A stretch of DNA of 64,000 nt from JAGQVA01 sp041391725. Its GTDB lineage: Bacteria > Bacteroidota > Bacteroidia > J057. The DNA is taken from NCBI GenBank assembly GCA_041391725.1, contig JAWKNL010000007.1, forward strand, positions 62,001 through 126,000, given 5' to 3'. The notes beneath the pieces were generated by a model. It was not told the origin of the DNA and ran no database searches. It saw nothing but the letters and a program-made list of their open reading frames with translations. Positions 27,455-36,028 of this stretch are shown in pieces (positions within the stretch are counted from its first letter, which is position 1; each line of letters opens with the position of its first letter). Both the position numbers and the translations under genes were made by a program.

Positions 27455-28050
27455 CGGTATTCTCCAGATTTCGGACCTTTCGGATTGTGTATAATCTTTT
27501 GCTTCGCACACTGCGTATAATAATCGCTGCCATACCAGTCCTGACACCATTCATCAACATTCCCCGACATATCAAAAATCCCCAGTTCGTTAGGTCGTTT
27601 AAGACCCACGGGCTGGGTGATTTCCTGACTATTATCGTCATACCAGCCCACCTCAAACAGGTTGTTGCTGCCCGCATAGGTAAAGCCCTGACTGTACTTC
27701 CCACCGCGGGCGGCGTATTCCCACTCTGCTTCGGTTGGCAGGCGGTAGGTTTTGCCGGTCTCGTGGTTGAGTTTTTTAATAAATTCCTGACAGTCCTCCC
27801 AGGAGACACCTTCAACAGGACGGAGTAAATGGGGAAAGCTTAGTTCTTCCGGGTCGCTGCCCATTACTGCTTTCCAAAGTGCCTGAGTCACCGGGAAGCG
27901 ACCTATGTAAAAGCCATCAAGGGCTACTTTATGGATAGGTTTTTCGTTATCATGCCATTCTCCCCCCATAACAAATTCACCGCCCTCCACAAAGACCATA
28001 TCATCTTCGAGGGTTTCGATTGTGGTGGCGGGGGTAAAGGGCAGGGTCAT
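27337..28050 (-). CDS. FGE-sulfatase-fold (SUMF1-like) protein D with hypervariable C-terminus
   Basis: This 237-residue protein is the nearest paralogue of A, with the same N-terminus (MTLPFTPATTIETLE), EGGEFVMGGEW, RFPVTQALWKAVMG, EWEYAARGGKYSQG and IFDMSGNVDEWCQDWYG. It has no signal peptide and no catalytic Cys pair. It is separated from the operon by about 1 kb of repeat sequence and has its own conserved 5' flank, so it is probably expressed alone. Its C-terminal loop (YIDDYNCRVAYRLNALPSDRY) differs from A at most solvent-type positions while the framework residues are identical. Confidence 0.9.
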   Translation of the reverse strand: MTLPFTPATTIETLEDDMVFVEGGEFVMGGEWHDNEKPIHKVALDGFYIGRFPVTQALWKAVMGSDPEELSFPHLLRPVEGVSWEDCQEFIKKLNHETGKTYRLPTEAEWEYAARGGKYSQGFTYAGSNNLFEVGWYDDNSQEITQPVGLKRPNELGIFDMSGNVDEWCQDWYGSDYYTQCAKQKIIHNPKGPKSGEYRVVRGGSWYIDDYNCRVAYRLNALPSDRYLSFGLRLCRY

Positions 28051-28176
28051 TTTGGACAGGGTTTAGGATGTACGGTACGATTTTGTGTTAAAGATAAAAA
28101 ATGGTGGGGATTTTTGATAATCGCGCTTATCCTGCACTCCCTGTAAAATAATAAACCTATTGCAGGCTGAAATCGT

Positions 28177-28184
28177 TATCTTTG
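28177..28184 (+). promoter_or_regulatory. ribBA promoter (-7 element)
   Basis: TATCTTTG matches the Bacteroidota TAnnTTTG element exactly and lies 17 nt upstream of the ribBA ATG. A TTG-containing stretch precedes it but with non-ideal spacing, so only the -7 element is proposed. No FMN-riboswitch-like leader fits in the short space before the start. Confidence 0.5.
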
Positions 28185-28201
28185 TGTCGAAATTACCTCC
28201 T

Positions 28202-29440
28202 ATGGAAAAAATTAATATAGATACCATCGAATCGGCCATTGAAGATATCCGGAAAGGAAAAATGGTGATCGTTGTCGATGATGAAGACCGTGAAAACGAA
28301 GGGGATTTTGTAATCGCTGCCCGGTTTGTAACTCCGGAGATTATCAATTTTATGGCCACTCACGGACGGGGACTGATCTGCGCTCCGCTTACTGAAAATC
28401 GTTGCGAGACGTTGGGGCTGGAAATGATGGTGGGGAAAAATACCGAAATGTATAAAACGGCCTTTACGGTTTCTGTTGACTACCTGAAAGATGGTTGTAC
28501 GACAGGGATTTCGGCGAGCGACCGCGCGCGTACGGTTCAGGCATTGATCGATTCGCTGGCCAAGCCCGAAGATTTTGCAAGACCGGGGCATATTTTCCCG
28601 CTGAAAGCTAAAAATGGCGGGGTGTTACGCCGCGCAGGACATACGGAAGCGTCCATTGATCTGGCCCGGCTGGCCGGACTGGAGCCCGCGGCTGTGATCG
28701 TGGAAATCATGAAAGAAGATGGTTCGATGGCCCGCCTTCCCGATCTCCGCAAGGTTGCCGACCGGTTTGGAATGAAGTTGGTTACCATCGAAGATCTGAT
28801 CACCTACCGGCTTCAGCACGAGTCCCTGATCGAGCGGGAAATTGACGTGCATATGCCTACCAAATTTGGAGATTTTGAACTTGCGGCCTACCGCCAGATC
28901 AATACGGGTGAAATCCACCTCGCCCTGCTCAAAGGCTCCTGGGAAAAAGACGAGCCTGTACTTACCCGCGTCCACTCCTCCTGCATTACTGGTGATATTT
29001 TCGGTTCCTGCCGCTGCGACTGCGGGCCGCAACTGGCGCGGGCACTCGAAATGGTCGAAAAAGAGGGCAAAGGGGTCGTCCTTTATATGCAGCAGGAAGG
29101 AAGGGGAATTGGCATTCTCAACAAACTTAAAGCCTATAAATTGCAGGAATCGGGAAGAGATACGGTTGAGGCGAATCTTGATCTGGGCTTCAAAATGGAT
29201 GAGCGCGACTACGGCGTGGGAGCGCAGATTCTCCGCGATCTGGGCATCCGGAAAATGCGTCTGATGACCAATAATCCGACCAAAAGGGCTGGACTCATTG
29301 GCTACGGGCTGGAAATTGTCGAAAATGTGCCCATCGAAATTGCGCCCAATCCCTACAACGAAAAATACCTCCTGACCAAAAAAATCAAAATGGGGCATAC
29401 GATTCTGAAAGATCTGACACCCATCGCGAAGGAGGAATAG
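28202..29440 (+). CDS. ribBA: bifunctional 3,4-dihydroxy-2-butanone-4-phosphate synthase / GTP cyclohydrolase II
   Basis: I use the ATG at 28202 (MEKINIDTIESAIEDIRKGK), since the upstream extension crosses the promoter; this gives 412 residues. The RibB half (about 1-205) has VDDEDRENEGDFV, HGRGLICAPL and RRAGHTEASIDLARLAG. The RibA half has HSSCITGDIFGSCRCDCGPQL with zinc-binding Cys residues, then MQQEGRGIGILNKLKAY and MTNNPTKR. It makes both precursors of riboflavin. It stands alone and converges with the response-regulator gene. Confidence 0.97.
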   Translation: MEKINIDTIESAIEDIRKGKMVIVVDDEDRENEGDFVIAARFVTPEIINFMATHGRGLICAPLTENRCETLGLEMMVGKNTEMYKTAFTVSVDYLKDGCTTGISASDRARTVQALIDSLAKPEDFARPGHIFPLKAKNGGVLRRAGHTEASIDLARLAGLEPAAVIVEIMKEDGSMARLPDLRKVADRFGMKLVTIEDLITYRLQHESLIEREIDVHMPTKFGDFELAAYRQINTGEIHLALLKGSWEKDEPVLTRVHSSCITGDIFGSCRCDCGPQLARALEMVEKEGKGVVLYMQQEGRGIGILNKLKAYKLQESGRDTVEANLDLGFKMDERDYGVGAQILRDLGIRKMRLMTNNPTKRAGLIGYGLEIVENVPIEIAPNPYNEKYLLTKKIKMGHTILKDLTPIAKEE

Positions 29441-29460
29441 GTTGTAATGGAAGGAATGTG

Positions 29461-30204
29461 TTATTCCCTGAGAAGATTTTTCTGATTGAGCGCTTTCAGA
29501 ACTTCCGAACGGTAATTCCTGCCGATGGGTATTTCTGTTTTTCCTATTTCCACACAGGGATTGCAATACGCGTCAACTTTGTCCATGGCGATGATAAATG
29601 AGCGGTGAATGCGCATAAATTTATCCTCGGGGAGTTTTTCTTCCATATAGCTGATCCGCTGGTAGGCCGTAACAGTGCGGTCGCGGGTTTTCACCCTGAT
29701 ATAATCCTTGAGGCTCTCGATATACAGAATATCTTTGAGGAGCACTTTTATCATCTTCTTATCGGCTTTCAGGTAAATAAATGCATCGCTGTAACTTCCG
29801 GTTTCCGACTCGGGATATACACTGGCCGGAACCGCCGGTTCTGACTGTCCGCCCATCTGATATACCTTGGTGATGGCTCTCAGAAAACGGTCAAATGAGA
29901 TGGGTTTGAGCAGATAATCCACCACGTCGAGTTCGTAACCCTGAAGGGCATAGTCGCGGTAGGCGGTGGTGAAAATCACTTTGGGCGGATGGTTGATATT
30001 TTTCAGCAATTCAATTCCTGAAAGCCGCGGCATCTGAATATCGAGAAACAGTAAATCGACTTTTTCCCGATTGAGCAGATTAAACGCTTCAATGGCGTTT
30101 TCGACCCGGGCAACTAGTTGCAGGTCTTCGATCTTTTCGATATACGCTTCCAGCACGTCCAGTGCCAGGGGTTCATCGTCAACGATTACACATCGGATAC
30201 TCAT
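29461..30204 (-). CDS. LytTR-family response regulator
   Basis: This 247-residue protein has an N-terminal receiver domain with phospho-acceptor Asp in LLFLDIQMPRLSG, conserved Thr in IFTTAYRDYA and Lys in YLLKPISFDRF. The C-terminal LytTR DNA-binding domain (about 140-247) shows YIESLKDYIRVKT, RISYMEEKLP and MRIHRSFIIAMDKVD. It is the partner of the sensor kinase encoded 6 nt upstream. The regulated genes cannot be deduced here. Confidence 0.95.
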   Translation of the reverse strand: MSIRCVIVDDEPLALDVLEAYIEKIEDLQLVARVENAIEAFNLLNREKVDLLFLDIQMPRLSGIELLKNINHPPKVIFTTAYRDYALQGYELDVVDYLLKPISFDRFLRAITKVYQMGGQSEPAVPASVYPESETGSYSDAFIYLKADKKMIKVLLKDILYIESLKDYIRVKTRDRTVTAYQRISYMEEKLPEDKFMRIHRSFIIAMDKVDAYCNPCVEIGKTEIPIGRNYRSEVLKALNQKNLLRE

Positions 30205-30210
30205 AGTTCT

Positions 30211-31290
30211 CTATTCCAGGGTTATTTTCAACACTACCAGGAAGGAGTCTGATTCATCGTAGATTTTCAGATCATGCCTCCCCGGATAAAGCAGTTCGAG
30301 TCTTCGTTTTACGTTCTGAAGGCCGATACCTCCCGGGTAGTTTTCGCGCGGATTTATGCGAATCCCGGACTTGCCGTTTTCCACTTTAAAGGTAAGGTAC
30401 TCATTGTTGACATTCAGATTGGCAGTAATCCATTTGTCATCCGTCTCATCGCTGGCGCCATGTTTAAAGCTGTTTTCAATAAAAGGCAACAGCAGCATAG
30501 GGGAAATCTGCGTTCCGGAAATGTTGCCGGTTACATCAAAAAATATATCCAGGTTCATCCCGTACCTGATTTTCTCCAGTGCGATATAATTATGGATGCT
30601 GTCTATTTCTCTGGAAAGGGGAACCTTTGGCGCACTGGCATCATAGAGCATATAATTTACAAGTCCCGACAGGCGAAGGACAACCTCGGGGGCATAATCC
30701 GATTTTTTGAGACTCAGTGCGTACAGGTTATTCAGGGTATTAAAAAGAAAATGGGGGTGAATCTGCGCTTTGAGAAATTTCAATTCGGCCTCCAGCTTTT
30801 CCTGCACCAGTTGCCGGGCCCGCTGCTGATCTTCGTACCAGTATTTCGTAATCTTAATGGCAGAAGTAAAAATCAGCACATAGGCAATCTGCAATACGGT
30901 GCGCACGATTTTGTACCCGTGAATAAAAGACTCCAGTTCGGTAAGGGAGAAATCGGGGTATTTGACAGGATAAATGATATAATAGATAATCGCCCGCTGC
31001 ACCAGTCCGGCGGCAAACATGAGGCAAATAATCAGGAAGGCAAAGGTCCAGTAGCTTCGGGTAAGCAGGAAACGGGGAATAAGAAAATACAGCACCGGGT
31101 AAACTGCCGCCAATTTTACGGGCAGCATAATCAACTGATCCACAAATGCCTCGGTGATTTCATCCTGGCCTCCGGCATTGACAATGGAGAAAAAACTCAC
31201 ATAACTCAGCCAGAAAAGGACATGAATCAGCAGGCGATTTTGAAAGACAGGTATCTTCAGCAACGGATGGGTAGAGAGGTCATTGCTCAT
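30211..31290 (-). CDS. LytS/YehU-type sensor histidine kinase
   Basis: I choose the ATG giving MSNDLSTHPLLK (359 residues), because the 19 codons upstream lack family character. Four predicted membrane helices occupy about residues 15-155 (LLIHVLFWLSYVSFF, LAAVYPVLYFLIP, FAFLIICLMFAAGL, IAYVLIFTSAI). A coiled-coil linker leads to the His_kinase motif LKAQIHPHFLFNTLNNLYAL with the phosphorylated His. The ATPase part has LLPFIENSFKHG and GIGLQNVKRRLELLYP. It lies 6 nt upstream of the LytTR regulator in a two-gene operon. Confidence 0.94.
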   Translation of the reverse strand: MSNDLSTHPLLKIPVFQNRLLIHVLFWLSYVSFFSIVNAGGQDEITEAFVDQLIMLPVKLAAVYPVLYFLIPRFLLTRSYWTFAFLIICLMFAAGLVQRAIIYYIIYPVKYPDFSLTELESFIHGYKIVRTVLQIAYVLIFTSAIKITKYWYEDQQRARQLVQEKLEAELKFLKAQIHPHFLFNTLNNLYALSLKKSDYAPEVVLRLSGLVNYMLYDASAPKVPLSREIDSIHNYIALEKIRYGMNLDIFFDVTGNISGTQISPMLLLPFIENSFKHGASDETDDKWITANLNVNNEYLTFKVENGKSGIRINPRENYPGGIGLQNVKRRLELLYPGRHDLKIYDESDSFLVVLKITLE

Positions 31291-31508
31291 TGAGCCAAAA
31301 TACCAAATATCCATAATAAAAAATACGTGAAGCTTCCCGGCATCCACAAGGGTCGCTGCATTTTAGACGAAATGCACAATTTACACGACGAACGACGGTT
31401 TTATCGTCCTGTTCGCCGTTTGGCGAGGGCAAGTGGTATTCTGTCGATCAAAAAGGGGATTACAGCGAAATTAGTGTAAACTTATTCCGATCCTTACGTA
31501 CTTAGATT

Positions 31509-31530
31509 AAAACCGCGTAAAACGGTTTTT
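31509..31530. terminator. symmetric hairpin downstream of mutS2
   Basis: AAAACCG (31509-31515) pairs with CGGTTTT (31523-31529) around 7 nt. There are short T or A runs on both sides, so it could end transcription in either direction, including that from mutS2. It is weak in GC content. The surrounding 31348-31602 gap holds no gene. Confidence 0.4.
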
Positions 31531-31558
31531 CATGAATAAAAGCGTTAGAGTTGTGTGT

Positions 31559-31592
31559 CCCCCTTTTTCTGACCGAAGAAGGGGGTTTTTTT
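31559..31592 (+). terminator. strong rho-independent terminator on the plus strand
   Basis: CCCCC plus TT pairs with AAGGGGG at 31579-31585 and is followed by TTTTTTT (31586-31592). The U-run is only on the plus strand. No plus-strand gene lies upstream: the whole interval back to 29440 is coding on the minus strand except 31348-31558. It may end a small RNA or act on read-through. Confidence 0.6.
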
Positions 31593-31602
31593 ATGGATGG
31601 GG

Positions 31603-34041
31603 TCAGGATACCAGTTCTACAATGGTCCACCCGGCGCCGCCTTCCTCCACGGGTGCGTCTTTGATGCTTTTCACCAGTCTTTGTCCGGCGAGGTGGCTGC
31701 GAATGGCTTCGCGGAGAATCCCGTTTCCCTTGCCGTGAAGGATGCGCAGTACATTCAGTCCTGCGAGGCGTGATTCATCGAGATAACGATCCACTTCGGG
31801 AAGGGCATCTTCCACCCGTTTTCCGATCAGGTCAATTTTAAACCTCCCTGCAGGTGCCGCGTAATCTCCGATCAGGCGATAACCGCCTGTTTTTGTGTTT
31901 TCTTTGGGTGGTTTGATTTTGACCAGTTGGCGCGCTTTGACTGTCAGGCGCATTTCTCCCAGTTCCACTACCCCGCGGTTGCCCTGCAATTCCACCAGTT
32001 TCCCGTAAGAATTGGAGTCAAGGAGTTTTACCCAGTCGCCTTCGGCTGGTTTTTCTCCGGGGATCACCTCCACCCGAAATTCTTTTTTTGCTTTTTTATT
32101 TTTCTCTTTTCCTTCCGGTTTGCCCAATCCATCTGAAACTATTTCTTCCGGCTCGATAGGGGTAATTTCGGGGACAGCCGCTTCGAGTTTTTTGCGAGCT
32201 TTCTGGGTGGACTTTTTCTCTGCCTGTTTTTCCCGTATCTCCCTGATCGTCTGTTCGATCTGACGATTGGCGCCTTGTATCAGGTTTTTGGCTTCGATCT
32301 GAGCATCACGCATGATCTGCTTCCGGTTTCTTTCGAGATCGGTGGACAGGGTGGTGTGTTTTTCAATCAATTCGCCCAGCGCTTTTTCTTTATCTGCATT
32401 TTCTCTGACGAGGCGGGAAAGCTCCTGATTTTTTTTCTCCAGTTCGCGGAGGAGTTTGTCCACCTCCACTTCTTCTGTACCTACTTTTTTGCGTGCGTTG
32501 CGGATAATGCTGAAGTGAACCCCTACCCTTTTGGCCATTTCAAACGCATAACTGCGGCCCGGCATATGGCTGATCAGGGTATAGGTGGGTTTCAGTTCGC
32601 GGGTATTAAATTCCATGGCGGAATTCATGACGCCGGGCGTGATTTCGGCAAATTCTTTCAGGTTGCCGTAGTGGGTGGTAATCACCCCGAAAGCGCCCTG
32701 GCGCACAAACCGCTCCAGAAACGCCTCCGCAATGGCGCCGCCCTGTTTGGGGTCTGTACCGCTGCCAAATTCATCTATCAGGAAAAGGGAACCGCGGTTC
32801 ATGCGGTCGCCCATTCTTCGCATCTGAAACAGGTGTGATGTATAGGTACTGAGGTCATTTTCCACTGACTGTTCGTCACCGATATCGAGGAAAATTGAAT
32901 CAAACAACCTGAATACCGAACTTTCGTCCACAGGAATCAGAAACCCGGACTGAAGCATAAGCTGAAGCAATCCCACGGTTTTGAGGGTAACCGATTTTCC
33001 GCCGGCATTGGGTCCTGAAATCAGAACAATCCGGTCAGTCTCGTCCATTTTCAGGTTAAGCGGCACCACCTCAAAGGGATTTTGCTTCGCTTTGAGGACG
33101 AGGAGGGGGTAATAACCGCCGATAATGTCCAGCTTTTCGCCTTCGGGTTCTATGCCCGGCATAGCTGCGTCCAGATCTACTGCCAGGCGGGCTTTAGCCT
33201 GAATGATATCTACTTTAGTCAGAATTTCCCGGAAAATGCGGAGTCCGTGCACCGACTGGCGAATCTGGGAAGAAATCCGCTGAAGAATGCGGATAATCTC
33301 ATTTTGTTCGTTGAACTGAAGTTCACGCAGGCGGTTATTCAAAGGCAATGCTTCGGCAGGTTCGATATACACCGTGCCACCGGTCTGGGACACATCCTGC
33401 ACAAACCCCGAAACCTGATTTTTTGCTTCCGCTTTGACAGGGATAACCAGGCGGTCATTGCGGATAGTAATTTCCTTTTCCTGGCTCCAGTTTTGTTCAT
33501 TGGCCATCCGCAGTACTTTATAGAGCGTATTGCGGAGGTCATTGGCGGTGGAAATCAGTTGCCGCCGGATGGTGGCAAGTTCGGGGGAAGCGTTATCCCT
33601 GATATTTCCCCTTTCGTCCAGCACTTCCTCAATTTTTTTAATTATGCCCGGATCAAATTCAGACTGATTGACCAGGCCGTTGAGCCGGGGATAATTTTCG
33701 CTCCGCTGCCGGAAATAATGTGTTACCTCCCGGAGGATAATCAGCCAGCCGAGGAAAGCGTGCAGTTCCTGGCGGTTGAGCCAGTTGCCTTCTACCTCCA
33801 GGTTGGCGAGCAGGGGCGATACCGCCTGAAAACGAAGCGCGGGAAAAGGGTCTCCGAAATCGAGAATATCTTTAAATTCGCGAACCTTATGGAGTTCATC
33901 GAGGATAAGTTGGGGCGATTTTTCCGGGCGAATGGTCATCACTTCCTCCCGTGCCTCTTCGCTCATGGTATAGCGCTGCACATGCGCCAGAATTTCATCA
34001 AAACCTAGTTTTTCGAAGGTATGAGGGTGAACACACTTCAT
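31603..34041 (-). CDS. mutS2: MutS2-family ATPase/endonuclease
   Basis: This 812-residue protein has a MutS-type ATPase with Walker A SGPNAGGKSVTLK, Walker B LFLIDEFGSGTDP, and GVITTHYGNLKEFA. A long charged coiled coil (about 520-640) separates it from a C-terminal Smr nuclease domain with DLIGKRVEDA and VLRILHGKGNGILREAI. MutS2 proteins suppress recombination and, in some bacteria, rescue collided ribosomes. The start codon overlaps the upstream DUF4296 stop by 1 nt (TAATG), so the two genes are coupled. Confidence 0.96.
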   Translation of the reverse strand: MKCVHPHTFEKLGFDEILAHVQRYTMSEEAREEVMTIRPEKSPQLILDELHKVREFKDILDFGDPFPALRFQAVSPLLANLEVEGNWLNRQELHAFLGWLIILREVTHYFRQRSENYPRLNGLVNQSEFDPGIIKKIEEVLDERGNIRDNASPELATIRRQLISTANDLRNTLYKVLRMANEQNWSQEKEITIRNDRLVIPVKAEAKNQVSGFVQDVSQTGGTVYIEPAEALPLNNRLRELQFNEQNEIIRILQRISSQIRQSVHGLRIFREILTKVDIIQAKARLAVDLDAAMPGIEPEGEKLDIIGGYYPLLVLKAKQNPFEVVPLNLKMDETDRIVLISGPNAGGKSVTLKTVGLLQLMLQSGFLIPVDESSVFRLFDSIFLDIGDEQSVENDLSTYTSHLFQMRRMGDRMNRGSLFLIDEFGSGTDPKQGGAIAEAFLERFVRQGAFGVITTHYGNLKEFAEITPGVMNSAMEFNTRELKPTYTLISHMPGRSYAFEMAKRVGVHFSIIRNARKKVGTEEVEVDKLLRELEKKNQELSRLVRENADKEKALGELIEKHTTLSTDLERNRKQIMRDAQIEAKNLIQGANRQIEQTIREIREKQAEKKSTQKARKKLEAAVPEITPIEPEEIVSDGLGKPEGKEKNKKAKKEFRVEVIPGEKPAEGDWVKLLDSNSYGKLVELQGNRGVVELGEMRLTVKARQLVKIKPPKENTKTGGYRLIGDYAAPAGRFKIDLIGKRVEDALPEVDRYLDESRLAGLNVLRILHGKGNGILREAIRSHLAGQRLVKSIKDAPVEEGGAGWTIVELVS

Positions 34042-34433
34042 TATTGAATGCCTGCTGCCCCGGGTCTGGTTGCATTTGGGTCCTGATTGCCGTAAGATTT
34101 GTCGTAGGAGTTTTCCATTTTGGCGTCGTACTCCTTAATCATCCGGTAATAGATCGAATCCAGTTGAGCCGGGTGGTTGATATAATATTCGTAGCTTTTA
34201 AAAAATTGGTCGCGGGATATGCCGTTTTTTTTCATGATTTCATCGTGCATATCCTCCCTGAAGTTTTTCCGCGCAATAATCTGTCTTATATTCGCATCAC
34301 CGGCTCCTTCCATTACATGAATGTCGGCCAGGACTGCCTGCATTTTTTGTTCGGAAAGAATTCCTTCCGGCATTTCATTTTCGGCGCAGCCGATAAAGAA
34401 AATCAACCCGGCGATCAACCAATAGTTTTTCAT
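34041..34433 (-). CDS. DUF4296 lipoprotein
   Basis: The start MKNYWLIAGLIFFIGC at 34433 gives a clean lipoprotein signal peptide (lipobox FIGC) and a 130-residue protein. It has the DUF4296 pattern (VLADIHVMEGAG, NGISRDQFFKSYEYYINHPAQLDSIYYRMIKEY). The function is unknown; the family is widespread in Bacteroidota. It overlaps mutS2 by 1 nt and is preceded by a good promoter. Confidence 0.88.
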   Translation of the reverse strand: MKNYWLIAGLIFFIGCAENEMPEGILSEQKMQAVLADIHVMEGAGDANIRQIIARKNFREDMHDEIMKKNGISRDQFFKSYEYYINHPAQLDSIYYRMIKEYDAKMENSYDKSYGNQDPNATRPGAAGIQ

Positions 34434-34437
34434 CCCG

Positions 34438-34445
34438 CAAAGATA
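34438..34445 (-). promoter_or_regulatory. DUF4296-mutS2 promoter (-7 element)
   Basis: TATCTTTG on the minus strand matches TAnnTTTG exactly, with TTTG 15 nt further upstream (a little closer than usual). It ends only 4 nt before the ATG at 34433, so the mRNA would be almost leaderless. It is divergent from folA. Confidence 0.55.
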
Positions 34446-34469
34446 TAGTATTTTCGGCCTCAAAAAAAT

Positions 34470-34967
34470 ATGCCAGCCATCAGTGCCATATACGCAATTT
34501 CAGAAAATTCGGTCATAGGGAAAGAGAATTCCATCCCCTGGCGGCTGTCTGCCGATCTCAAGCGGTACAAACAGCTTACGATGGGAAAGCCCATTGTGAT
34601 GGGGCGAAAGACCTATGAATCCATTGGAAAACCGCTTCCAGGCAGGAGGAATATTGTCATTTCCCGAAACCGGGATTTTGCGGCAGAAGGCATAGAAACG
34701 GCAGATTCCCTGGAAGCGGCGATTGAACTTTGCGGCGATGTGCCCGAAATTTTTATCGTAGGCGGAACCGCATTATTTCTGGAAGGAGTAGAAAAAGGAT
34801 ATATTTCCAGAATCTATGAAACTTTCGTACACGCAGACGTAGAAGGAGATACATTTTTTCATTTGCCACAGGAAGAAAGCTGGGAAATCACAGATGTGGA
34901 ATCTCACCAGGCCGATGAAAAAAACGAATTTGCCTATACTTACCGAACGCTGATCAGAAAAAAATAA
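34470..34967 (+). CDS. folA: dihydrofolate reductase
   Basis: This 165-residue protein reduces dihydrofolate with NADPH. The substrate-binding region ISENSVIGKENSIPWRLSADLKRYKQLTMG includes IPW; then come GRKTYESIGKPLPGRRNIVIS for cofactor binding and IFIVGGTALF. The acidic catalytic residue is the Asp of LSADLKR. It is the first of four plus-strand genes (folA, DinB-like, smpB, tRNA-Ser). Confidence 0.96.
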   Translation: MPAISAIYAISENSVIGKENSIPWRLSADLKRYKQLTMGKPIVMGRKTYESIGKPLPGRRNIVISRNRDFAAEGIETADSLEAAIELCGDVPEIFIVGGTALFLEGVEKGYISRIYETFVHADVEGDTFFHLPQEESWEITDVESHQADEKNEFAYTYRTLIRKK

Positions 34968-34993
34968 CCGCAACCGGCTGTAACCCATTTTTT

Positions 34994-35509
34994 ATGACAG
35001 ATTACCCTTTACCTGACGAATACGCCCCCTATTATTTTTCCTATATCCGGCTGGTACCCAAAGAGTCGGATATACGCGCTTTCCTCACGCAGCAGCAGGG
35101 TGAGCTGGAAGGGTTTTTCCGCAACATACCTTCGGATAAATACGATTTTCGCTATCAGCCCGAAAAATGGTCGCTAAAGGAAGTGTTGGGGCATATACTG
35201 GATACCGAACGGATCATGACCTATCGTGCCCTCAGGATCGGAAGAGGCGACGAAACCCCGATTGAGGGATTTGAGCAGGACGGGTATATTCCCACTGGCG
35301 GGTTTGCCAACCGGAGCTGGGAAAATCTTTTGGGCGAATTTTCGACCGTAAGAGCATCCACCCTCAGCCTCATTCAGAATATGCCCGATGAAGGGCTGTT
35401 GCAACTGGGCATAGCCAATGGAAAACCCGTTTCCTGCCGTGCCGTATTTTACATCATTGCCGGACATGCACTATATCACCGGCAGATTATCGAAGAGAAA
35501 TATCTTTAA
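34994..35509 (+). CDS. DinB-family putative metal-dependent hydrolase
   Basis: This 171-residue four-helix protein has the DinB/YfiT metal-binding His pattern: KWSLKEVLGHILDTERIM for the first His and GHALYHRQIIEEKYL for the last two. Such proteins may act as thiol transferases or hydrolases, and the substrate here is unknown. It starts 26 nt after folA and ends 9 nt before smpB. Confidence 0.88.
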   Translation: MTDYPLPDEYAPYYFSYIRLVPKESDIRAFLTQQQGELEGFFRNIPSDKYDFRYQPEKWSLKEVLGHILDTERIMTYRALRIGRGDETPIEGFEQDGYIPTGGFANRSWENLLGEFSTVRASTLSLIQNMPDEGLLQLGIANGKPVSCRAVFYIIAGHALYHRQIIEEKYL

Positions 35510-35518
35510 ACCAAAACC

Positions 35519-35980
35519 GTGAGTATCAAAGGAAGAAATACCACCATTGTCAGCAACCGGAAAGCAGGGTTTGAGTATCAACTGGAAGAGCGGTTTGAGG
35601 CGGGTATTCTCCTGACCGGAACTGAAGTAAAATCGCTCAGAAACGGAAAGGCCAGCCTTCAGGAATCCTATTGTGATTTCCGGCAGGAGGAACTGTATAT
35701 TGTCAATATGAATATCGCCGAGTACGAGGAAGGATCTTACAACAACCATATTCCTACCCGCGAGCGAAAACTCCTGCTAAAGAAAAAGGAACTGCGAAAA
35801 CTGGTAAAAGCCACCGAGCAAAAGGGTTATACCGTCGTGCCTACAAAAATCTTTTTCAACGACCGCAACCTGGCAAAAATCGAGGTTGCCCTCGCAAAGG
35901 GGAAAAAAGTACACGACAAGCGCGATTCTATTAAAGACCGAGATACAAAAAGAGAGCTGGACCGGCACAATAAATATTAA
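35519..35980 (+). CDS. smpB: SsrA-binding protein
   Basis: SmpB binds tmRNA and brings it to stalled ribosomes. The 153-residue protein shows TTIVSNRKAGFEYQLEERFEAGI, LTGTEVKSLRNGKASLQESYC, IAEYEEGSYNNHIPTRERKLLL and the basic tail KKVHDKRDSIKDRDTKRELDRH. It uses a GTG start. The adjacent tRNA-Ser begins 48 nt downstream. Confidence 0.97.
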   Translation: MSIKGRNTTIVSNRKAGFEYQLEERFEAGILLTGTEVKSLRNGKASLQESYCDFRQEELYIVNMNIAEYEEGSYNNHIPTRERKLLLKKKELRKLVKATEQKGYTVVPTKIFFNDRNLAKIEVALAKGKKVHDKRDSIKDRDTKRELDRHNKY

Positions 35981-36028
35981 GGGCGGTTTATTTCACCGAA
36001 AAAATGTTTTAACTTGCGGACACTTTTC

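Noticed and set aside
20490..28200. A DGR reverse transcriptase or template repeat inside the window
   Set aside because: I looked for RT motifs and for a near copy of the FGE 3' end rich in AAC codons and found neither.
28625..29566. 313-codon minus-strand open frame opposite ribBA
   Set aside because: It lies wholly within the complement of a complete ribBA and shows no family motifs.
31348..31602. tmRNA, RNase P RNA or 6S RNA in this gap
   Set aside because: The gap is too short for the first two, no tRNA-like ends are present, and I could not draw a convincing 6S fold.
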